Made by a program: the position numbers and the translations under genes. A model generated the notes under the pieces. The model ran no database searches and was not told where the DNA came from. It was given only the letters and a program-made list of their open reading frames with translations. From Bacteroides sp. GM023 (GTDB lineage: Bacteria > Bacteroidota > Bacteroidia > Bacteroidales > Bacteroidaceae), in the NCBI RefSeq assembly GCF_014750685.1, contig NZ_JAAXGE010000010.1, positions 156,554 through 220,553 on the forward strand: 64,000 bases of DNA, read 5' to 3'. Shown here piece by piece: positions 53,601 to 61,006 of the stretch (positions are counted from its first letter, which is position 1; every line of letters begins with the position of its first letter).

Positions 53601-53980
53601 GTGCGATACAAGATGATGAAATGCGTTCACAAGAAACGGCTCATGATGAACAAACAACCATGGGGGCTCAAGTCAGCACTGCGGTAAGCCTATTAAATAA
53701 CTTTATCCGTGAGATTGATGATAACGACTTATACATAAAAGTTGTTCAACTTAAAACTTTAGCAGAACGCGGCGTTATCACCTACATTGCAAAACGCTTG
53801 CAACGCATACAAAAAGACTTACGCCGCATAGGTGGAAAAACTCGTATGACACATGATGAAGCACTTGCTGAAATCATTGAGATGGCAAAAAAGTATGCTC
53901 CTTATTATACTGCACAGGAAGCATTACTAAATCCGCAGGAGACTAAAGCTGAAATTATTTTATCAGAATCATTTACATAA
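50654..53980 (+). CDS. PLD-nuclease/SNF2-type helicase fusion, putative restriction subunit
   Basis: 1108 residues. The N-terminal phospholipase D-like domain keeps RIHAKIYVLYPD and ITGSSNLSGNG (about 135-175), the HxK...GSxN pattern of PLD-type nucleases. SF2/SNF2 helicase core: FFLADVVGLGKTVIATMIAK (motif I, about 285-300), DLILVDEAHKF (DEAH), LISATPMNN (motif III), LVVFSESVDTVKYLARRI (IV), DVLAEGVNLHRANVIVNYD (V) and RLMQRIGRVNRIG (VI). The long C-terminal part is unassigned. Directly before a DNA methyltransferase gene (17 nt), it is likely the ATP-driven translocating nuclease of a restriction-modification system, comparable in parts to DISARM and type III/ISP enzymes but not clearly either. 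Confidence 0.88.
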   Translation: MDNAEKVNTHSNFFTNRDNNTLIKEFEGILHHNPHICNLDAVVGFLRASGYFSLRPFLNSINKVRILIGIDVDKYIAQAARQGKIFFGAEEEVKEDCLRKIRQDIEQSHYHKEVEDGVFQMVQDLIDGKLELRAHPSKRIHAKIYVLYPDEFNQYTQSMAITGSSNLSGNGLGITEERQYEFNVKLDRYDDVKFAKDEFELLWKEAEGCEITADDVKISIDRTYLKGDVSPYDLYIKMLMEYFSDRVMATDDNNPFDMPDGYTKYDYQMDAVEEGFQKLIRYDGFFLADVVGLGKTVIATMIAKKFLIENGRDKTKILVIYPPAVEQNWKATFKDFGIDKYANFISNGSLSKVLDEDNYNYWNADEFDLILVDEAHKFRSHTTSAFEQLQEICKMPRIENGNISGYKKKVMLISATPMNNTPADIYTEIQLFQDPRRCTIDGVSNLTAFFAPLIKEFKRLRREPDFDISRFKKLAEHVRDRVIKPLTVRRTRTDIESVVRYNKDINGFPKVERPNESRYELNEHLADLFEHAMLTLEKKLAYARYQAIAYLKPEVAQGLYDNAELISRSLAGIRKNGLVKRLESSFYAFQVSLDNFRQANQNMIDMFDRNKVFIAPDLDINVLLESGLSDDEIEEKLNAKAEDNPKNAIFAVDDFKPEFIEMLNNDQKILENLYAEWKDITDEDDSKFAKFNELLKHELFKKERNSEQKLVVFSESVDTVKYLARRINRKDVLVISADNRSKQFKTIRENFDANYKANLNDYNIILTTDVLAEGVNLHRANVIVNYDTPWNSTRLMQRIGRVNRIGSVSKHIYNYVFYPSREGNREINLNQIALSKIQTFHSTFGEDNQIYSLEEILDRDLSKLFDEGMKQQKEECNQELPYYEELRTLYQTNRREYNRIAKLSLRSRTGREAKTIDGVTLSNDTLVFLKTNFRKVFFLVSETAEELSVLDALKYFKAVKEEQPVERMGQHHKHINIALQKFRAIQDDEMRSQETAHDEQTTMGAQVSTAVSLLNNFIREIDDNDLYIKVVQLKTLAERGVITYIAKRLQRIQKDLRRIGGKTRMTHDEALAEIIEMAKKYAPYYTAQEALLNPQETKAEIILSESFT

Positions 53981-53997
53981 ATAATAAAGATATTAAT

Positions 53998-56900
53998 ATG
54001 AACTACAAAGAAGTTATAGAATCCCGATATAACCGTGACGCATGGCAACAATTACTTCACGACATATTTCTCAACAAAGTAAGTTTTTGGAATCGTCCTT
54101 CAGCAGTACATGTAAATAGCAGACTTGCTAAAGACGCTCTCAATTTGGGTAAGATTTCGCTTTCTGATGGTGAAGCTATTGCTATCTACGAAGTAGAACT
54201 TACAGAAAAAGTAGATATAGAACGTAACCGTCGAGGTATACGTGATATGCTTACTTCCGATTGGCGTAATATGGGATATGCTGGTGCATTTATATTCTGT
54301 TACCGTAAAAATGAAAGTGTACTTCGTTTTTCATATGTAAGTGAAACGTGGGGATTCAATAAGCAAGGTGATTATGAGAAAATATCGACCAACACCAAGC
54401 GTTACACCTATCTTCTTGGTGAAGGGCGTGGATGCCGTACTGCAATTGATCAGTTTGGTGTATTAAAAAACAGCAAACAAACCCTCAGCGACATTACAGC
54501 TGCTTTTTCTGTCGAAGCACTCACCAAACAATTCTACAAAGACTTGTTTGAATGGTACCAATGGGCAATAGAACCTTCTTCTCATGTATCTTTCCCAAAC
54601 AATACAACCATAGAAGATGACGACCGTGAGGATTTAGAAACAAAAATTATCCGCATGATTACTCGCATTATGTTTGTATGGTTCATCAAACAAAAAGATT
54701 TAATTCCTAACAAACTATTTGACATAGAGTATTTACAAACTATTCTGAAAGAGTTTGATCCCTACAATCAAACAGTTGGAAATTACTATAATGCCATTCT
54801 TCAAAATCTTTTCTTTGCTACACTTAACCGTGCTATTGAGGATGAACAGGGAAACAAGCGTAAGTTTGCCACTAATGTAAAGAGAGACATTAAAACCTTA
54901 TATCGATATGCAGAAATGTTTAATATCAGCGAGAATGAGGTCATCAATCTGTTTTCAGAAGTACCATTTCTTAATGGAGGACTTTTTGAATGTCTTGATA
55001 AAACTAAGACTATTGATGGGGTCGAACAAGCTTTCAATTATGATGGTTTTAGTCGAAACGAAAAATGCTTCGCTGACGGACGCTATCGAAACCGTGCAGT
55101 AGTGCCCAATAATCTGTTCTTTGAACCTGAAAAAGGATTAATTTCAATCCTAAGTCGCTACAATTTCACTATCGAAGAAAATTCTCCAGAAGAACAACAA
55201 GTAGCCCTTGATCCTGAATTGTTGGGAAAGGTCTTCGAAAATCTTTTAGGCGCATACAATCCAGAAACGAAGGAAACGGCACGAAATCAAAGTGGCTCGT
55301 TTTACACCCCTCGTGAGGTTGTCAACTATATGGTGGACGAAAGCCTTATTGCATACTTAGGTGACGCACCTTTAATTCGCTCCTTGTTTGAGCAGGATTT
55401 TTCTTTCGACAAGAGTAAGGCAGAGGATTATAATCTTATTGCTGAGAAATTGAAGGCCATCAAGATTCTTGACCCAGCCTGTGGGTCAGGTGCATTCCCT
55501 ATGGGGTTGCTTAATCGTATAATTGATATTCTCATTCGTATATCACCAAATGAAAACATATACGATTTGAAATTGGCAATCATAGAGAATTGCATCTATG
55601 GTAGTGATATTCAGAGCATCGCTGCACAGATAACCAAATTACGTTTCTTTATCTCACTTATTTGCAATTGTGAGAAAGACGTATCTCAACCAAATTTTGG
55701 TATTCCGACATTGCCTAATCTGGAAACGAAGTTCGTGGCTGCTAATTCTTTAATTGCAAAAAAGAAACGCAACATACAAAGAAATTTATTTGAAAATCAA
55801 GAAATTCAGCCAACAAAGGAAAAATTGACAAGAGTACGTCATGAGCATTTTTCTGCAAAGACAGCTAACCGTAAAAGCACTCTGCGTGAGCAGGATAAAT
55901 CTCTTCGTGAAAAGTTAGCAAAATTACTTGCTGATGATGAAAATTTTGCTCCGGAAGATGCAAAACAATTGGCTGCTTGGAATCCCTATGACCAAAATGC
56001 TGTAGCGGATTTTTTTGACCCAGAATGGATGTTCAATGTGAAGGATGGATTTGACATTGTAATAGGTAATCCTCCTTACATCCAGTTACAGAACAACGGC
56101 GGTGAATTAGCAAAGCTTTATGAGACATGTGGATACAAAACATATGCCAAAACAGGAGATATTTATTGTCTTTTCTATGAACGCGGTTGGCAGTTGCTCA
56201 AATCGAATGGACACCTTTGTTATATAACATCCAATAAGTGGATGCGTGCTGGTTATGGTGAGAAGACTCGCGATTTTTTTGCCAAGAATACTAATCCACA
56301 ACTGCTTATTGATTTCGCTGGAGTAAAAATCTTTGAAAGTGCAACTGTTGACACGAATATATTGCTTTTTGACAAAGGAACAAACGAGCATAAGACGCTG
56401 TGTGCTGTTACTAACAAACAGAATAAAGACAGCGTTAAGAATTTGAGCGTTTTCGTGCAGCAACAAGGCGTGGAGTGCGACTTTGCAGGCTCTGCCCCGT
56501 GGGTGATATTGTCTCCCATTGAACAGAGCATCAAGCAGAAGATTGAAGCGGTGGGAACTCCACTTAAAGATTGGGATATAAATATCTATCGAGGTGTGCT
56601 TACTGGTTATAATGAAGCATTCATCATTTCCACAGAGAAGCGTAACGAAATTCTTGTCAACTGCCAATCGGAAGAAGAACGTATTCGGACAGCTGAACTT
56701 ATACGACCGATTCTGCGAGGCAGAGATATAAAGAGATATGGTTATAACTGGACTGGTTTATACCTCATTGCTACATTCCCATCTCGCCATTATGACATAG
56801 AGCAATACCCTGCGGTAAAGAATTATCTCCTAACTTTCGGTATTGAGAGACTTGAGCAAACAGGCGAGACACACATCATCAATGGCGAAAAAGTGAAAGC

Positions 56901-57378
56901 GCGTAAAAAAACTAATAATAAGTGGTTTGAGACCCAAGACAGCATCAGCTATTGGGAGGATTTCTCGCGGCCAAAAATCGTGTGGGGAAACCTTAATCTA
57001 ACGGCAAGTTATGCGCTGGTTGAAGACGACAGTTTCATCAATGCCCCTTCTCCCATGATAGTGCCAGCAAGCAAATATCTATTGGCTGTACTCAACTCTA
57101 AGTTGGCAGATTACTACATTAGGCAACTCGGTGTTACACGCAATGGCGGTTACTTTGAGTATAAGCCCATGTTTGTGGAGAAATTACCTGTGCCCGCTAA
57201 TTGCAGTAAAGAAACCATGCTTTTTATTGAGGCATGCGTGGATGCTTCAGATGAAACGGCCATAGACAAAACGGTGTATTCTCTTTATGGCTTGACCGAT
57301 GAGGAGAAACTGCTTGTAGAGGAAAGCACAACACTGGATATATCTATTCTCCGTGAGTTGTCCGACTCGTTGAGTTGA
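53998..57378 (+). CDS. Eco57I-like adenine DNA methyltransferase with phase-variable specificity end
   Basis: 1126 residues. Motif I KILDPACGSGAFPMGLLNR (about 487-505) binds S-adenosylmethionine; motif IV DIVIGNPPYIQLQ (about 685-698) is the catalytic NPPY of N6-adenine enzymes. The region before motif I (NQSGSFYTPREVVNYMVDES) is typical of Eco57I/PglX-like proteins. From about residue 816 begins the target-recognition part (TaqI-C-like: RPILRGRDIKRYGYNWTGL; GGYFEYKPMFVEKLPVP). The reading frame enters the invertible segment at residue 816, so the last ~310 residues can be exchanged with the silent cassette on the other strand. It methylates an unknown DNA site for self-protection or epigenetic control. 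Confidence 0.93.
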   Translation: MNYKEVIESRYNRDAWQQLLHDIFLNKVSFWNRPSAVHVNSRLAKDALNLGKISLSDGEAIAIYEVELTEKVDIERNRRGIRDMLTSDWRNMGYAGAFIFCYRKNESVLRFSYVSETWGFNKQGDYEKISTNTKRYTYLLGEGRGCRTAIDQFGVLKNSKQTLSDITAAFSVEALTKQFYKDLFEWYQWAIEPSSHVSFPNNTTIEDDDREDLETKIIRMITRIMFVWFIKQKDLIPNKLFDIEYLQTILKEFDPYNQTVGNYYNAILQNLFFATLNRAIEDEQGNKRKFATNVKRDIKTLYRYAEMFNISENEVINLFSEVPFLNGGLFECLDKTKTIDGVEQAFNYDGFSRNEKCFADGRYRNRAVVPNNLFFEPEKGLISILSRYNFTIEENSPEEQQVALDPELLGKVFENLLGAYNPETKETARNQSGSFYTPREVVNYMVDESLIAYLGDAPLIRSLFEQDFSFDKSKAEDYNLIAEKLKAIKILDPACGSGAFPMGLLNRIIDILIRISPNENIYDLKLAIIENCIYGSDIQSIAAQITKLRFFISLICNCEKDVSQPNFGIPTLPNLETKFVAANSLIAKKKRNIQRNLFENQEIQPTKEKLTRVRHEHFSAKTANRKSTLREQDKSLREKLAKLLADDENFAPEDAKQLAAWNPYDQNAVADFFDPEWMFNVKDGFDIVIGNPPYIQLQNNGGELAKLYETCGYKTYAKTGDIYCLFYERGWQLLKSNGHLCYITSNKWMRAGYGEKTRDFFAKNTNPQLLIDFAGVKIFESATVDTNILLFDKGTNEHKTLCAVTNKQNKDSVKNLSVFVQQQGVECDFAGSAPWVILSPIEQSIKQKIEAVGTPLKDWDINIYRGVLTGYNEAFIISTEKRNEILVNCQSEEERIRTAELIRPILRGRDIKRYGYNWTGLYLIATFPSRHYDIEQYPAVKNYLLTFGIERLEQTGETHIINGEKVKARKKTNNKWFETQDSISYWEDFSRPKIVWGNLNLTASYALVEDDSFINAPSPMIVPASKYLLAVLNSKLADYYIRQLGVTRNGGYFEYKPMFVEKLPVPANCSKETMLFIEACVDASDETAIDKTVYSLYGLTDEEKLLVEESTTLDISILRELSDSLS
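56700..56759 (+). repeat. Internal inverted repeat IR2, active-side copy
   Basis: A 60-bp perfect inverted match to 57961-58020, covering the codons for RPILRGRDIKRYGYNWTGL. It offers a second place where inversion could exchange only the distal part of the recognition domain. Confidence 0.9.
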
Positions 57379-57383
57379 ACAAT

Positions 57384-58275
57384 TCACAATTCTGAGTTGG
57401 GTGACTCTGAAACAAGCTGGTTTTTATATGAGTATATAAGACTCTTTTCTTCATCAGACAGTTCCAGCTTTTTCTCTAGTAATTTCTCATAATCAGGTTC
57501 GGCATACTCCGGAATCACAGGTATGGGCAGTTTCATGAGATATTCTTTCTTATAACGGAATCCGGTATTATCGAATACAGGGCCCATATAAAACCTTACG
57601 AAAACGAAGAATCCTATTTCTGAACACAAGAACCTGCATATCTGTTCTATGTGATTGCCTGTCATCATAAAAAGCGTGGCTTCAGGAACAAACTTTTCTG
57701 TGTCAAGGGCAAAATAGGGATATTGTTCCATTCGTTCTTTGCTTCGTGGTAGCCTCATTATATCTGGATAGAGAATTTTTGGCCGCGAGAAATCCTCCAT
57801 ATATGCGCAGTTGCGCAGGTTGTATGGTGTATCGCCTTTGTCTGTACGTGTGGAAATTTCATCCCAATGTTGGTCCAAGTGAGCCTTTACTGCAGGGTAA
57901 TCCTCTATATGAATGCGAGGTAGCTTCCCCTTAACTCCATTATGAGTATTGATTAGCCACAAACCAGTCCAGTTATAACCATATCTCTTTATATCTCTGC
58001 CTCGCAGAATCGGTCGTATAATTTCAGCCGTTCTTCCACGTTCATCTTCTGTTTGGCAATTCGCTAATATTTCATCACGTTTTTCTGTGCTAATAATAAA
58101 AGCATCATTGAAGCCAGTTTTTATCCCATAGTTTATTTGGATGTCCCAATCCTTTAAGGGTATTCCCGTAGCCTCAATCTTGCGTTTGATATTCTGCTCA
58201 ATGGGCGAGAGAATCACCCACGAATCAGAGCCTCCGAAATTACAAGCAAAGCCTTGTTGCTGCACGAAAACGCTC
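57384..58275 (-). pseudogene. Silent alternative specificity cassette of the methyltransferase
   Basis: About 296 codons homologous to the C-terminal part of the methyltransferase, on the opposite strand. It starts inside the 25-bp inverted repeat (SVFVQQQG), continues NFGGSDSWVILSPIEQNIKR, DWDIQINYGIKTGFNDAFII and RPILRGRDIKRYGYNWTGL, then diverges (WLINTHNGVKGKLPRIHIED, VFDNTGFRYKKEYLMKLPIP) as expected for a different DNA target. No motif I or NPPY, no promoter; an ATG at 58283 overlapping the recombinase stop gives a 299-residue frame but is probably incidental. It is a storage copy: after inversion it would be fused in frame to residue ~816 of the active enzyme. Confidence 0.88.
57961..58020 (-). 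repeat. Internal inverted repeat IR2, silent-side copy
   Basis: Reverse complement of 56700-56759 without mismatch, inside the silent specificity cassette. Confidence 0.9.
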
Positions 58276-58279
58276 GGTT

Positions 58280-58885
58280 TCATTCCGTCAAAAACTGTTT
58301 TATAAAACGGTCAAGCGTATTTCTATCAACTTTACATAATTTTGAAATTTTACGCTTAGAGACTTTTGCCTTTAAAAGTTCATGGATAAGATTTTCTTTT
58401 CCATGAAGTTTGTATTTTTCTACAGAACTTTTTCTTCCCTTTGGTCGTCCCAGCGTCACACCTTCAGCTTTTTTTCTTGCCAAAGCCTCCTTCGTGCGCT
58501 GGCTAATAAGATTACGTTCAATCTCAGCAGATAGTCCAAAAGCAAAGGCAAGAACCTTACTTTGGATATCATCACCAAGACGATAGTTGTCTTTTATAGT
58601 CCACACACGACATTCTTTGGTCATACAAATATTTAATATCTCCATAATCATGAACAGATTTCTTCCCAAGCGTGATAATTCTGCACAGATAATGAGATCA
58701 TCTTTCTGAATCTGTAGCAAAAGCCTACCCAATTCACGTTTATTGTATGATTTCATACCACTAATGGTTTCCTCAATCCAACCATCAATTACAAGTTTAT
58801 AACGTTCACAGAAATTATTAATTTCAAAACGCTGATTCTCTACTGTCTGCTTATCGCTGCTTACTCTAATGTATCCGTAAATCAT
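58280..58885 (-). CDS. Serine site-specific recombinase (DNA invertase/resolvase)
   Basis: 201 residues from 58885 (MIYGYIRVSSDKQTVENQRF); longer starts up to 58927 add residues before the conserved N-terminal strand. The catalytic serine is in YIRVSS. The family blocks DLIICAELSRLGRNLFMIME and AFGLSAEIERNLISQRTKEA are present, followed by GVTLGRPKG and a C-terminal helix-turn-helix (SKRKISKLCKVDRNTLDRFI). Family role: cleaves and inverts DNA between short inverted sites. Placed 5 nt outside the invertible segment, it is the obvious candidate to flip the methyltransferase specificity end. Confidence 0.93.
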   Translation of the reverse strand: MIYGYIRVSSDKQTVENQRFEINNFCERYKLVIDGWIEETISGMKSYNKRELGRLLLQIQKDDLIICAELSRLGRNLFMIMEILNICMTKECRVWTIKDNYRLGDDIQSKVLAFAFGLSAEIERNLISQRTKEALARKKAEGVTLGRPKGRKSSVEKYKLHGKENLIHELLKAKVSKRKISKLCKVDRNTLDRFIKQFLTE

Positions 58886-59014
58886 AATTCTCATTTTTTT
58901 ATTATTTATACTTTCCCATAATAACAAGAAAAATCCTTTTAGCCATATTTATAAAGATATAAAAGAATAAATTCTTAATAAGCAGTATTTTTATATGTAA
59001 TAGATTCTATTTCT

Positions 59015-59653
59015 TTATTTTGAGTTCTCCAGTATTTTAAATATAAATTCAGATTGTTCCTTTACAGCCCGATACATTGAATAATGCGCAAAGGATTCTT
59101 CTTTATACTTCATACTACTAATAGAAGCAGCAACTGCCCACATCATAATAGCGATAATAAAGATTACAATATATCGGAGTTTAATATGATAACCACGTAT
59201 AAACATCCCATTGATATTGGGTGGAATAATGGTTACTGGATTTTTCAGTTCATTAATTTTCGTAAGTATCTCATTCTGCCGTTTTAATATGCTTTCGGTA
59301 TTTGTCTCAATAGTCATACGGTTGAGATTGTAATCACAAACATGCCTATAAAGATATTCAAGAAGTTTGTACTTCTGCTTGAAAAGTTCAATGAGTTTCG
59401 GGAACCACAGTGAAAACGGCAATGTGTCCGGCTGTTGTTTCCAAATATGTTTCTTTACTACTGATAGCGCATCGTTCCAACAAGTACAGAAACTTTTGGC
59501 GACTCCATTATAAATGGTCTTTTCATCTAAATTCACTTTTATAAATTGCTCCGGCTGAGTAGCAGTGACATTTTGCCTATCAATGCATTCCTTCAATTCA
59601 CTAATACTTTGACGCAAATTTGTAAGATTTGCAGCTACTACATCTTCTTTCAT
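59015..59653 (-). CDS. Mobilisation-region membrane protein of unknown function
   Basis: 212 residues. An N-terminal coiled-coil-like part (LTNLRQSISELKECIDRQNV), a helical centre, one membrane span (YIVIFIIAIMMWAVAASISS, about 168-188) and a short C-terminal tail outside. No named family recognised. It overlaps the relaxase gene by 1 nt (shared ATGA-type junction) and is therefore part of the mobilisation operon of an integrated element. It may anchor the relaxosome to the membrane or couple it to a conjugation machine. Confidence 0.7.
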   Translation of the reverse strand: MKEDVVAANLTNLRQSISELKECIDRQNVTATQPEQFIKVNLDEKTIYNGVAKSFCTCWNDALSVVKKHIWKQQPDTLPFSLWFPKLIELFKQKYKLLEYLYRHVCDYNLNRMTIETNTESILKRQNEILTKINELKNPVTIIPPNINGMFIRGYHIKLRYIVIFIIAIMMWAVAASISSMKYKEESFAHYSMYRAVKEQSEFIFKILENSK

Positions 59654-60552
59654 TATCTTCTACGTTTTGAGGGTTTATAAAAAGGTTCGTTTCTTTGGTT
59701 ATCCTTGTCTTTGTCGTCTCGCCATCCTTGTTCATTATTTGTTCCTCCACCTCCACCGGAAGTTATGGCTTGATGAGGTTGAACAATCAGTTCCGATGCC
59801 ACATTGCCCAACGTAACGCAAAGGCTGTTAAAGCTCAAATCACGGTCAAGTTTAGAACCGGCTATACTATACTCATTTTGACAGAATGATATACCACGAA
59901 TTTTATCAGAGTTCTCAGCACGATTAAAACGCATATCTATACCCTGATCTTTGAGAATACGAAGAAAGTCATGCCATGAACGAGATACAGCCAACGCATC
60001 AAGAGTTGCAGAACGTAGATTATATTTTCGCAATTGGTAAGGACGCAAACGGCTCTTATTTCTGGCTTTGCTATTTTTAGGGGCAAAGTACAATTCATAC
60101 TCTTTAGTCAAAGCCCGACAGACTTTAGTGTTACGTATTCTTTCATTGCTGTCAGAAATGAGATTGCCATCATTGTCTATCCTGTTAAATACTAAATGAC
60201 AATGAGGATGTTTCGTGTCGTGATGCCGGGCTATGATATATTGAGTATTGCGAATCCCCATTTGTTCCATCCACTTCTTGGTAATCTCTACCATCAGTGC
60301 ATCTCCTTCTTCGTTATCGGGAAAACGGCTAATGTCTTGCGAAGAGAAAGCAAGCGATACGTGTTTCACCGGACTTTTTACTTTCGGGCGCATAGACGCT
60401 TGTATCTGAAAAGAATCAGCTATGGCTTTATTGCTAATGGCACAAACTCCTTCGTGTGCCAAAAGTGTGGCACTCTTTTTCTTGTTCTTTTGGTCATTGG
60501 CATAATTCACTATTCCTCCAAAATCCGTTCTTGTTTTAATCTTCGCTATCAT
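59653..60552 (-). CDS. Relaxase/mobilisation nuclease (MobA/VirD2 type)
   Basis: 299 residues. MIAKIKTRTDFGGIVNYAND at the start is typical of Bacteroides relaxases. The metal-binding histidine motif is ARHHDTKHPHCHLVFNRI (about residues 108-125). It nicks the transfer origin and attaches covalently to the 5' end for conjugal mobilisation. The C-terminus is short and disordered (glycine and charged residues). It overlaps the upstream MobC-like gene by 17 nt. The origin of transfer should lie upstream of the mob genes (near 60911-61006), but I could not define a nick site. Confidence 0.93.
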   Translation of the reverse strand: MIAKIKTRTDFGGIVNYANDQKNKKKSATLLAHEGVCAISNKAIADSFQIQASMRPKVKSPVKHVSLAFSSQDISRFPDNEEGDALMVEITKKWMEQMGIRNTQYIIARHHDTKHPHCHLVFNRIDNDGNLISDSNERIRNTKVCRALTKEYELYFAPKNSKARNKSRLRPYQLRKYNLRSATLDALAVSRSWHDFLRILKDQGIDMRFNRAENSDKIRGISFCQNEYSIAGSKLDRDLSFNSLCVTLGNVASELIVQPHQAITSGGGGGTNNEQGWRDDKDKDNQRNEPFYKPSKRRR

Positions 60553-60910
60553 GATTGTTATTCTTTACTTGGGTGATGATTCTGCTGACTTCTGATATAA
60601 TTGAAAAGCATTGTTGTTTGACTGTTTCCAATCCATAGATGTGCATCTGATGGGCAATCTGATTGACGTTATTGGCGATACCGGAAAGGTCACGAATTGC
60701 CGATACCATTTCCGGACTGATGCGCTGACCGACTTGGCAGCCCATTGCCGCCTGATGGCAAAATTCATTGACAGACAATCCTGCCTGTTCCGCTTTGGAT
60801 TGGATATAAATGTAGTCGTTCTCAGTAAACATTACCCGAAAACATTTCGTGCGTTTCTGATAACTCGCCAACTTAGGGCGACCACCAAGTTTCTTTTCCT
60901 TCATACTCAT
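60536..60910 (-). CDS. MobC-like relaxosome accessory protein
   Basis: 124 residues. KLGGRPKLASYQKRTKCFRV followed by FTENDYIYIQSKAEQAGLSV is a ribbon-helix-helix-type DNA-binding start, and RDLSGIANNVNQIAHQMHIY is the conserved MobC block. It helps the relaxase at the transfer origin. Adjacent to and overlapping the relaxase gene. Confidence 0.9.
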   Translation of the reverse strand: MSMKEKKLGGRPKLASYQKRTKCFRVMFTENDYIYIQSKAEQAGLSVNEFCHQAAMGCQVGQRISPEMVSAIRDLSGIANNVNQIAHQMHIYGLETVKQQCFSIISEVSRIITQVKNNNHDSED

Positions 60911-61006
60911 ATTGACTTTCGATATTGATAATTTGATTTTTTGAGAGTGGCAGTTTTATCCGTTTTCCGCATAGGTTTTAGTGACACTAAAACACAAACT
61001 TGCCAC

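Larger units (their letters stand above)
56445..58275. repeat. Predicted invertible segment (specificity switch)
   Basis: The ends are a perfect 25-bp inverted repeat (56445-56469 and 58251-58275) starting GAGCGTTTTCG, in the same codon phase in the active and silent copies. The 1831-bp segment carries the active 3' end of the methyltransferase and, tail to tail 5 nt away, the silent alternative. Inversion would replace one by the other. The recombinase gene lies just outside the right end. Confidence 0.88.

Noticed and set aside
53998..57378. PglX of a complete BREX system
   Set aside because: The methyltransferase resembles PglX-like enzymes, but no PglZ, BrxC or BrxL homologue is in the window.
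57384..58283. 299-residue frame as an independent methyltransferase gene
   Set aside because: It lacks motif I and NPPY and has no promoter; its N-terminus is the inverted repeat. It is a silent specificity cassette.
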